From positions 34,653,501 to 34,717,500 of the forward strand of contig NC_080559.1 of NCBI RefSeq assembly GCF_030253575.1: 64,000 bases of DNA, written 5' to 3'. This document shows positions 12,145-25,100 of this stretch, piece after piece (within the stretch, counting starts at the first letter, position 1; each line of letters opens with the position of its first letter). The DNA is from Rhododendron vialii. Taxonomy: Eukaryota; Streptophyta; Magnoliopsida; Ericales; Ericaceae. The notes beneath the pieces were generated by a model, which made no database searches, was not told the DNA's origin, and saw only the letters and a list, made by a program, of their open reading frames with translations. A program made the translations under genes and the position numbers.

Positions 12145-12895
12145 GCGAATGTTACTGATGAAACGGTATTTCCTATGCTTCGATGAAGTGTAGATGCTCT
12201 ATGAACTCTTTGGAACACTTAAACAATGAAAAAATACCTACGAAGTAGGGATTTTATCACCAAATGAAATTTAAAACATGTTTTAGCCTTCGTGGCTTTG
12301 ATGGTTTTTGTAGTCGTCTTCTTTGTACCCACTTTTCACAAACGAAACTTAAATAAGTAGCACCTAGGGAAGTAAATTAGATACTTATAATTCATTAGTA
12401 GGAGGCGACCCTTATGCTAGAGAAAAGAAAAACATAAGTACACGCTTTAGGTCATATATCCATGTCCGCTCACAAAGCGCAAAGAGTAATTGACAAACGG
12501 AATAGAAAATCTACTTGATGCGTTATGGTGACATTGGAGGTCGTAGTTATAATGTGGTGGCGGTAGATTGAAATACATTCTCAATCTTTTTCCGTATTCT
12601 CATTGGAAACATTCTTAATTTTATGTTGCATTGGTGGTAATAGATTCCAAAATTTGGCTTTGAAAATATTTAAGCCCAAAGTTGGGCGAATGTCATTGAT
12701 AAAACGGTTTCTCCTACGCTTCGATGAAGTGTAGATGCTCTATGAACTCTTTGGAATACTTAGACAATGAAAAAATACCTACGAAATAGGGATTTTATCA
12801 CCGAATGAAATTTAGAACATGTTTTAACCTTAGTGGCTTTGACGATTTTTGTAGTCGTCTTCATTGTACCCACTTTTCACAAAAGAAACTTAAAT
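12145..12895. repeat. pair of 210-bp direct repeats
   Basis: Positions 12145-12354 and 12686-12895 are direct copies, about 90 percent alike by eye, with a period of 541 bp. Both contain GATGAAGTGTAGATGCTCTA and TGTAGTCGTCTTC. The 331 bp between them show no ORF. They may be a partial tandem duplication or the two ends of a small element. Confidence 0.65.
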
Positions 12896-12910
12896 TTTTT
12901 TTATGGTTGG

Positions 12911-13613
12911 ATTCCACCATCTTTTAGTGCTTTAAAAATTATATTTATTGATATATAATGGGTCTTGATCCGATTTAAAATGAGAGATATATGAGCATTT
13001 TACCGAAATGAATTATTTTTTGACCCACTAAGGGTAAAATGGTCACATCTCTTAAAATACAAATGATATATTATCCAAACTACTTGGGTTAGAAAATAGA
13101 TTTAACAACCTTTTTAACGGCTGAAACCACGCACAAATCGGAGTTCGAGAGTATCCGGAGCAACTCTACAAAGTTTGGCTCATCTTGAAGCTTTAATGCG
13201 CCCCAGGCGCAATCTTGTGCGCCCCAGGCGCACTTATATGCTCCCAGGCGCATACTCCACATTGCAAAACAAGTCAACGTTTGTGGGGTAGGCGCAATCT
13301 TGTGCGCCCCAGGCGCATACTCCACATTACAAAACAAGTCAAGGTTTGTGGGGTTGATACGAACACACTCGAAATTCGATTTGTATGTGGTTTGATCCGT
13401 TAAAAAGCTTGTTAAATCTACTTTCTAACCGAAACGGTTCTTATTAAAAATAATCTGTACATCAAAATACATAATTATTTTACCCTCAACAGGTCGAAAA
13501 ACAAATCTTTTGATAAGACACTTGTATCCCTCACATTTTAAATCAGATCAAATCGGATCAAGACCAATTACATAATGATAAATAAAATTTCGGAGTACTA
13601 AAAGATGATGGAG
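12911..13613. mobile_element. fold-back element with a GCGCC minisatellite core
   Basis: Arms of about 250-280 bp are inverted copies. CCACCATCTTTTAGT at the left meets ACTAAAAGATGATGG at the right, then GGTCTTGATCCGATTT, then TAGATTTAACAA with TTTTTAACGG nearer the centre. The centre (about 13195-13350) is a tandem array of GCGCCCCAGGCGCA-like units linked by CTCCACATT and CAAAACAAGTCAA. It is non-autonomous and I see no clear target duplication. A 14-base TTGTAGTCGTCTTC motif occurs inverted outside both ends, so the true element may be larger. Confidence 0.65.
13198..13350. repeat. GC-rich minisatellite inside the fold-back element
   Basis: Repeated GCGCCCCAGGCGCA-like motifs alternate with a roughly 50-bp spacer carrying CCACATTGCAAAACAAGTCAA (one base varies between copies). 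It is much more GC-rich than its surroundings. Confidence 0.6.
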
Positions 13614-14270
13614 ACAAAGGATGAAAATAATAATGTTTGATTTACGAAACTTAGTCCAAAGGAGACCGATTCAAAGATCATCGAACCAGACAAAAGCTTA
13701 AAACGGAAGACGACTACAAGATTAGAAGCAAATTAGATATTTTAGAGATACACACAAAGTCAAACACACAATTGTGAACACGTCACAAGGTCTTGCAGAG
13801 TCAGAAATTTTACTTAGTGGGGTTAAAAAAATAGATCATATACAAGTTATTTTTTTTAAATTGGCAATCCCCAGAAATAACTAAATTCTTTGGTTAATTA
13901 TAATGTACATCTAAACACAAACGTAATTTTACTTTTCATTTGATCTAGAAGACTTGTTATAGTCTGACAATGATGCATCACAGCTTCAGTCGTAATTATA
14001 ATTGTGTTTCGAGTTGTCTGATTGATGTGGAGTCAACGTGCATCGTGTAAAACTCACACATAACGGACAACTTCCTTCGTAGTTCTACCGGAACATATGG
14101 AAACTATGCTTATTCAACTTCTTTAGTTTTGCTTATGTACAATCATGAAATAGGAGAGGTAGTGAAAACACAGAAAACAAAACTAAGTTTAGAAGTATGT
14201 ATAAGCTCTTTATATGTTACAAACTGACATGTGCAACATTGATCGTCACCATGTACCTAAGTTTCAACAA
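13614..14270. other. 3' flank of the VPE gene, no gene seen
   Basis: AT-rich DNA downstream of the vacuolar processing enzyme stop codon. It contains the 3' untranslated region and nothing else I can support. Confidence 0.35.
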
Positions 14271-17200
14271 TCAAGCACTATACCCTCTAAATGAAGGATG
14301 CCACTGGCCGGAGTCATGTCCTCCACATGCAACCACACAAGCTTCCTCCATAGCGGCCTCCGACACCCCATTGTTGCATATGTTTGCAAATGCTCGCATG
14401 TGTTTCATGCCATACTGGGTTAATGACCCACAATGCTTCTCAAATAATCGAACCTGTGTTTGGTAGCATTATAGTGATTAGTCCTTTGTATAACTAGTGA
14501 GCTACGATATCGATTTCAAATTTGGTCAAAGAAATGAGGAAGAGGGGAAAATTACCATTGATTTGAGGCAAATCCAATCATCAACAAGGGCCAAACCAGG
14601 TTTTCTCAAGGAATTGAGGGTAGAAGGTCCCTTTTTGGGTCCAAACAGAAGCACTCCGATCATGTCTACGCTACCATCTAAGTGATTACGGTGCATCACT
14701 GTTTCTGTGATCTCCTTGAGAAGAGTTCTCTTATTTTCTGATCCCTCTTCAGATCTTTCGTACTGCAATATATAGCAACAGATTTAGATAGCAAGACTGG
14801 AATAAACAGCTTCCGGTTATAAAACAAACAAATTTAAAATACGCCGGGAACTTTAAGCATTGCTTACAGTTAGTTTGGCTTTTCAACTTTCCAAATAACA
14901 TTGAACATAATTTGGAATGTCTACAGAAAATATCATAGAAAAGACACTGCTCACCCTTTGCCACAGGAAAAGAAGATCTGCGTCCCTTTGGTTAACAACA
15001 TCCATGGGTGTACCAAAGTAAATTTCGTTTACCGGAAAGTTCTTAGTGGCAGGATCGAAACCTTGATACAGATAAACCCTTTCACCTTTGATGCTCTTAT
15101 TCCCATATTCCATCACATGGGATCCGGCGTTATATGTGTTGTAATTTGAAGTCCTCTCCTTCACCTGCACAAGTAATGCACAATCGCATGCTGGTAAACA
15201 AGGTTATAGCTACTTATTGAGTTATTAAATTTAGACTTGATGTTCTGCCAGTATGGCCTTCAAGTCCCACATTTTACATAGTTTGTGGAAAGTGGAACAT
15301 TCACTTTCTGTCTCAAAAGCACAATGCCATGCTTTGCACAAACCTCAGCCATATTACGCTTCTTTGTTTCCATTGGGCAATTGAATCATGCCGTGCCTTA
15401 ATGACAAGATAAACAAGGCTCTTTGATTCAAAATTTTTGGTCTTACCTTGGTGTACTGATGTGCTAATGTTTCTTTCTTTAGATTGTGGGTCTCACTACA
15501 GAAAGAAAACAGCACAAGTGTAAAAATCTGTTACTGCAGAGAACGGCGACAAAGAAAACAACGAAAAAGCAATAAACATGTAATTTTCCCCTGTAGATCG
15601 ATTTAGTCTACAACAGTTTCAGCTACAGAAACTAACGCTAACTTATCAGCGTGGGACTTTTCGGGTTGGGATTTTTGACATAATGGGCTTTTCAGATGAA
15701 TGAATATACGAAGTACTTTTATTTAAGTAAATTTTAGGGGGAAAAAAACGAAAGAAGAAACAAGTGAACTTGAGGATGCTTTCCAAAGCACAAATGAAAA
15801 CCCTATGTGCATTTGCAATTACGGAGAACAAACAACTATTTAGTACCCATTGAAAGACAAAGGTGTAATGAGATATCTAGGGAGGATTCAACTTGATTTC
15901 CAATTCCCAGAATAATGGCAAAATTTGACCTTCACCTTGCAGCTGTCTACTCTTGAGAGGGTTATTATTTTCAGAGTTTGGAACAATGCCTAAAAACTTA
16001 ATGTCATCATGACAAATCATACCATGCACAATATATGCGCCCATAAATGCAATGGCAAGTGCTTCCGAGGATGAAAAACACAAATATACTTCTTTTAGTT
16101 TCCAATTTGCAGTCTTGGACTCTCAACTAAACTATTTTCCCCAGATTCTTTTTGACTGACTCCGTGTTGCATTTGGTGACATGTCATATATATTTCTGCT
16201 TTGCAAATGGCCCCCCAAATACAAACTCCATCTGTCTTTTTCAAATTAAGGTAACCTTCAATTCCATGCCAGGGCTTGAAATTTTGGGTTCCATGCAAAA
16301 CATATACTGTAATCTCAATGTCTAAAGTCTAAACCAGCTTACAGTGTTAAGTTTAATTCCTAAACTGACCTCAGTTTTCCTCTAAAAAGTTGCATCAACG
16401 CATACCTGTCTTCCATCCAAGACACGCTATACAGATCCCCTAAACAAGTTATGTATTCCGGAGGAGGAGCAGGTTCCATCCCGGGACAATATGTTCCCCA
16501 GCTACTCTCCTCTGCATTTGATGCTGTTGTGACGTAAATGTTGAGATCTGTTGGCATCAAGCCTTCAAAAACACTACCACTTTCACATGCTTCAATATAC
16601 AACACCTACACACTCGTCATTCCAGTCATGGTAAATATAAAAACAACTATGCTATTCCACATGATGAACTCCAAAGAAACGGAAAACCTCAACAACATAC
16701 CATTTCTTTGTAGCTTCCAGATGCGTGTTTCTTTTTCAAAACCTCTATGAAATCTTTTGCATACAGAAAAGGCATGTTTGGCATCCCTACAAACAAACAG
16801 GAAATCATTGCAAGCAAGAAATTTCTCTATAGCCAAAGCATATTTAATCCCTAAATTGCTATATTATATGGCTGTAAGCGGTTATTTTCATTTCCGTTCC
16901 TATTACTGGCAAAAACCTTTATATTACCACAAATGGTATCGATGATCATGACACAAGAATGAAGGTCACTGTTGTTGATGCCTAATGCACTTTAGTCTCA
17001 TTTTATTTGTACTGCATTTCAACCTGTTAGACCTGGGGTTGTAATTGAGACAACTAATTCATCACTTTGACTGCTCAACATTTTCTTCTTGTTGTAGTCA
17101 AGATGCTCCGTATTTCACTTCACACCAAAGACATGCAAGGTTATGCAATGAAACAATACAACTATAAAACTCACCAAGCACGCCAGGGCCACCATGATCA

Positions 17201-18859
17201 GAGTAGTACAAGAAAATCCTATCATTGGGTTTGCTATCCACAACCTTCCCACTTCCACCTTTCACAGCTTTTTTATCCCCCAGAAGCACTGCGTACAAAT
17301 TCTCCACAGTGACATGCTCGCCAGTGTAATCCTGTCACCATAGCCCGAATACCCCAGTCAGTACATAAATCAGACCAACAAGGGAAACGCAAATAAAAAG
17401 CAACATTAATGTCAATGTAGCAAAACATTAGTTTTCCACTTGCAACACGCCCTTCTCGTCAGATTAAGCAACATGCGTCTTTCATTACAAACAATGAAAC
17501 CATCAGTAGTACATAACTGGAAGTTTGATTCTAATTTGGATATGCATTCAAATATTTAAATCAAATCACAGTTCAAGGGCAAGCTTGATTGACGGGATTT
17601 GAAACGAAAGTTGATTACAACCCAATAGCATATTTCTAGCCTTTGTATTCAAAACAGATGGCATCTGTGGTGTACCGCAGAATCTACCCAGACCTATTGG
17701 GTACGAAGTAGATTTTTCTGTACACTTTTTCGGCATTGTAAAACATTTCTCAGGATTACATATACATGTGGGTTGAAAAACCAATCTTATTAACATCCTA
17801 GAAACATGGACATACAACTCATTCCAAACTTGGTACTGTCAATGCCCTCAGTAATAGTCCAATGGAATTATTACCCATTATATCCCACCATTGAAAACAT
17901 GACCCAAGATCAAAAGTCCTAATCATTCGCTCAGCTAGATAGGCCATAGGAAAGAGAGGTTATTTCTTAAGCATTAATACTACTAGCTTCCAAAGGCAAG
18001 TAAAAATATATATGCGGAATGCATGCAATGCAGATTCTACCGAAGCATGACGAGTCGTCAGATACAATGTTATCAATAATTAACCATATAAACCAGTGAC
18101 AAATTTCCACTTCTTTTTTTTTTTTTTTTATCTGCAATTTTTCAATTACGACAATGCCGGGTTTCGAGGTACTTAATTGAGGATTGAATAGAAATTGTAC
18201 TACCTCTTGCATGTGTTCTCTAGATTATAATTGAAATTAATTTTCGCAACTAGAAGAGGAACTTATACGTACCTTGGGCACACCAGCATACACATCTTGG
18301 CCTTGTGGATGATTAATTAGAATTCCCTGCCTCGGATTGAGTTCACTCTTTGCAATATCATCATACATGAACACAACTATGTTCTCGTCTTTCAAACCCC
18401 CTCTCTTCAGTATTTGGTACGCATGACATACATCCGCCTGTTTTTTTTTTTAAATCGGCAAAGAAAATTTGATTATTTTCAAATCATTAATAGGAAAAGA
18501 AATGCATCGAGAGAGCTTCGAATAGTACATCCGCCTGTTAATTCATAATAATCCTGTATATATGCACCACCATAATTACTTGGCACTGGTAAATACCCGA
18601 ACCAAAAAAAGAACAAAAATAAAAAACTAATCTTTTGTTCATGGTAATTCACCTGATGCCTGTAGTTCCCATATCCCAACGAACCCGCGACGAGAACCGC
18701 CCATCGGGTGCCGTTTCCTTCGGGTCCATCTTCCTCCCCTGGCATCCGGATCACCTGATCCAACCGGTTCAATCGCCCGGCTTCCAAAGGCAGTAGTAGT
18801 ACCCCTAGTAGGAGAAGCAATGCCACGGTCGAGGCAATTTCATAGCGTTTAGCCTCCAT
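14271..18859 (-). CDS. vacuolar processing enzyme (legumain, peptidase C13)
   Basis: Nine minus-strand exons join in frame to 487 aa: 18859-18653, 18437-18273, 17331-17175, 16786-16701, 16605-16406, 15495-15447, 15164-14955, 14762-14556, 14453-14271; all introns are GT-AG. The enzyme is an asparagine-specific cysteine endopeptidase of the vacuole that matures storage and vacuolar proteins and gives caspase-1-like activity in plant cell death. A signal peptide covers about residues 1-27 (hydrophobic [14 protein letters not shown]). The catalytic His is His170 in SDHGGPG and the catalytic Cys is Cys212 in EACESGS. The C-terminal prodomain that covers the active site and is removed on activation is present. 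Length is typical. One oddity is Leu61 in [13 protein letters not shown], where relatives I recall have Ser or Asn. A GA-rich leader (18943-18967) lies upstream. Confidence 0.96.
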
Positions 18860-19855
18860 TCACAGAAACAGTAGTACCGAGTCTACCGACCCAGAAAGGG
18901 GATCAAAGAAAGAATAGTAAAGAGAGAGATGGAGGCAGCTGCTTGGAGAGGGAGAGAGAGAGAGAGAGTATGTAAAGTTGTAAACATGACCCATAGATAA
19001 ACGTAATCTGCATGTGTGAGGTGCCTGCCATGCAGAACGTGGTAACGACACCTGTGAGAGTCATGATCAGGAAAAACAAAAGACACCTGTGAGAGCCCTT
19101 ATTCATATAATCTTACAAAATATGACGTGCTCTGTGTTCTCAATTTTCACACTGTGCTCATGTTTCGATCCTCACTCTGATGGATATGATAGTAATTTAA
19201 AATGTGTTTCAAAGACATTTTTCACTCTTGCGCTCACGAACCCTGCATGCAAATTATGTGACTGGCCCCCAAGATATTGTAAATTAAGCAGGTGGATGCT
19301 CTTTGTTTGGCTAATTTGACTTTTGTGCGGCTCGTGAAACGGCAGTGCGCCTGTGCATGCCTTTGTCTTTTTTTCATTGAAACGGTCCAATATCTGACAT
19401 TTTTCTCGTGGACGGTTGTCACCCAATTCGTCAAACACTACCACCTTTTACGGTAACCGTGGTAGGGCCAATAAACGAGTAACGCTGCTTGAGTTCGAGC
19501 TCGTGTCTGTTCATTAAAAATTGGTCCGAAATCGTTTTGTTACATAAACAAGGGAGACACTAAACTTGAATATTTTTTAAAAGTTCATTAAGTTTTCAAA
19601 TTAAGCGCCTTTAACAAGCTAGTACTGTGCAAGTGCAACTTATATTGTATAAAAAATTTAAATTATTCAAGATTAATTCGTATTTGGCTCGATTAAAACT
19701 TATTCAAGATCGGCTTGTCTCATAAACAAGTTGAATATATGTTTTGGAACTCATTACATTTTAAAACCAAGCTTCAACTCGTCTTGTGAATTTTCTAGTC
19801 CAAGCGTGAATGACCTACCTTTGACGAACCAAGGAGAGAGTTATTAAGCTCCAAC
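18860..19855. promoter_or_regulatory. upstream region of the VPE gene
   Basis: Contains the 5' leader with a GA microsatellite (about 18943-18967) and AT-rich DNA. I could not single out a TATA box. Short ORFs across the microsatellite are low-complexity. Confidence 0.35.
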
Positions 19856-20304
19856 TAGGGCTGCAAACGATCCAAGCCGCTCGCGAGCCGCTCGAAGCTC
19901 GGCTCGATAACGGCTCGGCTCGGCTCAATTCAAGACACAAACGAACGAGCTCGAGCTAAAATGTTTGGCTCGTTTATGAAACGAGCCAAGCTCGAGCTAG
20001 TCGAAACTCGGCTCGAATTGGCTCTCGAGTCCAACTATATTTTATATATATATATATATTTGTTTCATAAACGAGCTGAGCGAGCCGAACTCGAGCTCTG
20101 TAAGTAATCATAAACGAGCCGAGCGAGCCGAGCTCGAGCTCTGTAAGTAATATATATATTTGTTTCATAAACGAGCCGAGCGAGCCAAGCTCGAGCTCTG
20201 TAAATACATCTCGAGCCGAGCTCGAGCTCGAGTCCTGCAGCTCGTCACGAGCTCGAGCCGAGCTCGAACACTCTAAAACTCGGCTCGGCTCGTTTGCAGC
20301 CCTA
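19856..20304. mobile_element. hAT-like non-autonomous element with 8-bp target duplication
   Basis: The ends are TAGGGCTGCAAACGA and its exact inverted copy. The element is flanked by GCTCCAAC at 19848-19855 and again at 20305-20312, a perfect 8-bp target duplication diagnostic of hAT transposons. The interior is dominated by GAGCCGAGC and CTCGAGCT motifs. It includes about three direct units carrying CATAAACGAGC, CTCGAGCTCTGTAA and TATATATTTGTTT. The 147-aa minus-strand ORF over it is repeat translation, not a gene. Confidence 0.85.
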
Positions 20305-20542
20305 GCTCCAACCATAAAACAATGTACTAGAGATAGAATCCCTTTACAAGAAACAAATTTACAGCACCATATCCGAGAAGAGATAAACTTATTCAAGTTA
20401 TTTACAGCAGCAACCAATCGCGATTATCCAAAACTGTTCTGCACGGTCCGAACCTCAGTTTTTTTTAAAAACAAATTGAACCGTCCAAAACATTTCGAAC
20501 CGGTAAAATTTACCTCTGTAAACTCATTTTCACAGAAATCTC

Positions 20543-20838
20543 CGTGGTAGAAACTTTATGTCCATCTCAAAACCAATTGGCAATGAGTTGAGAGGTCCCA
20601 GATGTTATTAAGTGATCACCCATTCCACTCCCAAGCAATGTGAGATTCATTTCCTTAACATCCCCTCACGTGCAGCCGCCGCGTTTTGAGGTCTGTCACG
20701 TGTGGTCACTTTTTGGATCCTATCATCGTGCAGCCTTTTCGCTGTTCTGTCATCGCGGGGTGTGAAATAACATTTGGGACCTCTCCATTCATTGCCAATT
20801 GACTTTGAGATGGGTATAAAGTTTCCACGTCCGTAAAA
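20543..20838. mobile_element. fold-back MITE
   Basis: The left arm (GTGGTAGAAACTTTATG onward, with CAATTGGCAATGA and GAGAGGTCCCA) is repeated inverted at the right. Arms are about 75 bp and the centre about 150 bp. The central part contains CCTTAACATCCCCTCACGTG, a string I associate with repeated plant elements. There is no ORF of note. Confidence 0.6.
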
Positions 20839-20844
20839 AGATAT

Positions 20845-22174
20845 GCTCATCCAAAAAAAACCTATCATTGATGTTCTATATGCGAATACTGTTATTGATG
20901 CATTTATGGCCGTAGCTTGATTGAAGTGGGTTGAAATCTTGTAATGGGCCCCGAATCACGCACCTTTCCTAATCAAATAAAGGAATTGTTCTGATGTAAA
21001 TGGCTTCCCACAGAAGGAAAATTTCCATATCTATAGCATTTAAAGCAGTAGAATCAATACCCAGATTTTGTTCAGATTTTCTTGTTGCAATTTACCCATT
21101 GAGTACCCCTACTTTGACTGTAATACCCTTCTAAAGCCTACGTTTCCCAATTATTCTTTGTCTTTTCAACACAAGGGCATAGGATGAAACCCAGCATATC
21201 CAAGAGGATCATTTTGAAAGAACTTTTCAAAGCAGCATTCTGATCATTCGTAGGCCACCACCACCAAACTTCTACGGTCAAACTAAATCGTTACCATTGA
21301 TCTGAACCCTTGGTCACTAGAATCCCTGATCAAGTACTTGGATATTTATTCCTGTGCTCCAGATCTCTTTTACGGGTGCTTGGTTCCCAGTTGTGATTAA
21401 GTCCCTGTTTGGAAATCCAGAAAACCTTCTTCCTTTCCATTTTTCTCTCAACAGAAGGAAATCCTGAGAACCAGCATCTTTTGCAATTCGTTTTCTCTTC
21501 AATGACCCTTTTTTTTTTGTGCAAAATGTTTCATTTTATTGATTCTTTTCCATTTGGATGCTACACTTAGGGTGCCACTTTAAATATATAGTCTTATTCA
21601 ATTTTCGTATTCGAGAAGTACTTGAAAACTACAAAAATCACCAGAAGAGGAGGAAAAAATCACTCATAGGACAAGATTAAGACAAAAAAAAAAAAAAGAA
21701 GACTTTTTAAACATTTGAATTCCCAAACGGGGTCTAAAGAGTTTAGGCTTATTGAAGAGACACACTATACAGGAGTATATTTTATGAAAGTCTAACACTT
21801 TCCAAATATGCACATGCCTCTTGCCATATAGTAAGGAGCAGAGAAAAAGGTCCTAGGATGAGTTTTGAAGGTCCATTGTTCGTGAAAACATGATGCACAT
21901 GCGACTATACCATATTGGAAAGAGATCTCTATTGGGAATTAAGCAAAAAGATAGATAAACAAGAGGGAGTTGTTGGGTTGGAGCAATCATTACCAACGTG
22001 AACAGCTTTACTTAACTCCAGTCATTCAATCTATTTCTCCATTTCCTCTCTCTCTCTTTCTCTTCACTGAATAATTGACCCCCTGTTTCGATACTCAAAA
22101 CTCCAACTTTTGCATTTTGATTTCTGGTTTTTGTGTATACTGCCGTCTGGGTTTTGGAAATTGCTCTTCCCAAG
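20845..22174. promoter_or_regulatory. intergenic and upstream region of the response regulator
   Basis: No gene is supported. A CT-rich leader (about 22045-22065) precedes the start codon at 22175. The rest is AT-rich. Confidence 0.35.
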
Positions 22175-25100
22175 ATGACTGTGGAGGAAATTAGAGCGAG
22201 ATTAGGGTCTGAAAACGATAGATTTCCGGTGGGTATGCGTGTTCTTGCCGTTGATGATGACCCAACTTGTTTGAAGCTATTGGATACCATGCTGCAAAAA
22301 TGCCAGTACCAGGGTTTGATTCTCCTCTCTTGTGTTTGATTAAGGCTTGTTCAACTCTTAACCTAATTGGGTTTCTTGTGGAAAATTGATCCAAGTTCTG
22401 TTGATTTGTTGCATTGTTTGTTTACTGTCCCGTCTTTAACAGCCCTTTGGATTGAGGGATTTGATAAAAAGAAAAAAGAAAAGAAAAGAAAGGGTTAGTT
22501 TCTTGCAGAATCACTCATTTGGATTGAGTAATTTGACGAGTAATGGAGAGAACTGTACAAATGTGATACTGTATTTGTTAATTGGCTCCTTCCCCTTTCT
22601 CACCAAATCTCACCCAATGGCTCCCCTTTTTTATCACACCCTGTCTCAAAATCCAAGGAGCTGTAATGTGTATGTTGATTTGAGTCACACGGTGGCAATT
22701 TCTTGTGAATGAACTTTTGTTTTCTATTTCATACATATTCTGAAGTAGTTGGGGTTTTGAATGGCCGTCGGTATCCGATTATTTTTGTCTTAATTCCATA
22801 GTTCTATATTTGGATTTGTGTACTCACTCTTCAAATGTGAGTTAACTCAAGTATGTTTTTTCACTTTTTTGGGTTGTTTGGAGGATTTTGGAGAGAGTGA
22901 CAAAAGGGTTGTGATTTACTTCGGTGGCTACATTTTCTCAATTCTTCAGGTTTAATCAGTCGTATATTATTAGCTTTTAATTTGAGGGATTGGAGATTAT
23001 GACAATTCTGAACTAGATTTTTGTTGATTCAGAATATTTTTGTTAATATCAAAGCACAGCAAGAAATAGGTGTTTTCAGTCATAACCCTAAGAACCCCTT
23101 TGGATGGAGGGATTTTATAAGAAATGAAAGGGTTACGGTTTCTGGTCAAATCTCATTTGGATAGAGTATTTTGACAAGAAATGGAGAGAAAAGAACGAAA
23201 AAGGATTTTTTAATTGGCTCTTCCCCTTTCTCACAATGGTGAGATTAGGTGAGAAAGTGCTCCCCTTTCTTATCTCGCCCTTTCTCACCATCCCAAGGGG
23301 CTGTAATTTTCTGCGCTTTTCTTTTCATGCATAATTCAATTTGAAATCCCATTTCACAGGTCCTGTTATCTCCAATGTTCTAAATGGCGCTTGGCGCTAG
23401 TAGGGCGGAGACCCACCTCCAAGCGCCAAGCCGCCTAGGCAGCGCCAAGCAATTCGGCCTTTTTTTTTTTTTAAAACAAATCATTATCCAATCAAACTAT
23501 ATTCTATGTATCCATAATACAAGTTCAAAGTTCTACATAACCATAATGCAAAGTTTAATGTACAAACGCAAATGAAATTAAGTGGTAGCAACTAGCAAAT
23601 AAGTTGAATAAGACAATAAGTAGAAATAAACGAGATCGGAGATCCCTAATGCCAAGTTCAAAGTTCATCTCCTTCCTTTAACTCTTCTCCTCCATACCCT
23701 TCCAAAACTTAATCTCCATTAGTTTAATACTATACATTTTAGGCCTCCAAAGACGCCGCCGATGCCGCCAAGGCCGCCAAGACCGCCTAGGCGGCCGCCA
23801 AACCTCCTTGGGTGCCAAATCAAACGCCAAGGGGTATTGGTGTGGCGGCAGGGCACCTCCAAGCGCCTAGGCGGCCTCGGCGGCCGCCATTTAGAACACT
23901 GGTTATCTCTATCAAACGTCAAAAATACTCTCTATTCTATTCAACTGCTAGGGTACACTACATGAGTTAATGGTGCTCTATCATCTCCCTTTGTTCCCAT
24001 TCTTGTTCTGTATGACTTTTGGGTTTTAGTAGCAGTGCGTTTTTTTATTGCTAATCCTGTCTCGGTCATCATGCGTTGAGGTTCTAGATCTCTTGGTTGC
24101 CGCAAGTAACTTCTTTCATTATGCTTCTGGGTTTTTCTCGTAACCAATCAACCATAACCGTTACTTCGAAAATGGTTTTGTGGTCTTTGCAGTTACAACG
24201 ACCACCCATGCTAAAACGGCGTTAAAGATGTTGCGGGAAAACAGGAACAGATTTGATCTTGTTATAAGTGATGTGGAAATGCCAGATATTGATGGTTTCA
24301 AGCTCTTGGAGCTTGTTGGTCTCGAAATGGACCTTCCTGTCATCAGTAAGTAGGAATCCCTTACATCATGTCTCATTTTGCACATGGTATGTGTTTCATT
24401 TTCATTGGAAATCATCGATTTCTTTGTCATGTTGATATTCAAGCTATCCAACGCCCTACTTCATGTGCGACCTATTTTTAACGTGGAGGTGTAAACATCC
24501 ACATATAAAGGGTGCAAAATACAAGTGGAGAGCTAATGGAGGTGGAGCCGCTGAGGGACCTAAATTCAAGAACCTTGATAAACCAAAGTTCTGAGAAAAA
24601 AGATGTTAGATCACCGCTTGTCTCAAAAGCTTAAGATGTTAGGAACTCGACCCATCAATGCATCAGGCTATCCAACAAGTAATGCATATGACTAATTAGA
24701 AATAGTCTCCCAAATTAATTTGTTTAGATTGAATTGTTTACTCTTTGTTTGATGTCTCAGTGTCGTCGTGTCACGGTGATACCTCTTTTGTGATGAAGGG
24801 AATTACACATGGTGCTTGTGACTATTTGGTGAAACCCGTTCGAATTGAGGAGCTCAAGAACATCTGGCAACATGTAGTAAGGAGGAAGAAGTTGGAGTCC
24901 AAGTCCTCCTGCCTAGACAAGGATCGCCAAGAAAATGGAGGGGGTGGAAAAGGGCATGCACCTACTGATAATGCGAATGGAAAGCTCAACAGAAAGAGAA
25001 AGGACGAGGAAGAAGATGAAGATGAAGAAAATGAGGACCCGACAACCCAGAAGAAGCCTAGGGTTATTTGGTCCGTGGAGCTTCATGGGAAGTTTGTTGC

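Noticed and set aside
19974-20417. 147-aa minus-strand ORF
   Set aside because: It is translation of the GAGCTCG-type repeats inside a hAT element.
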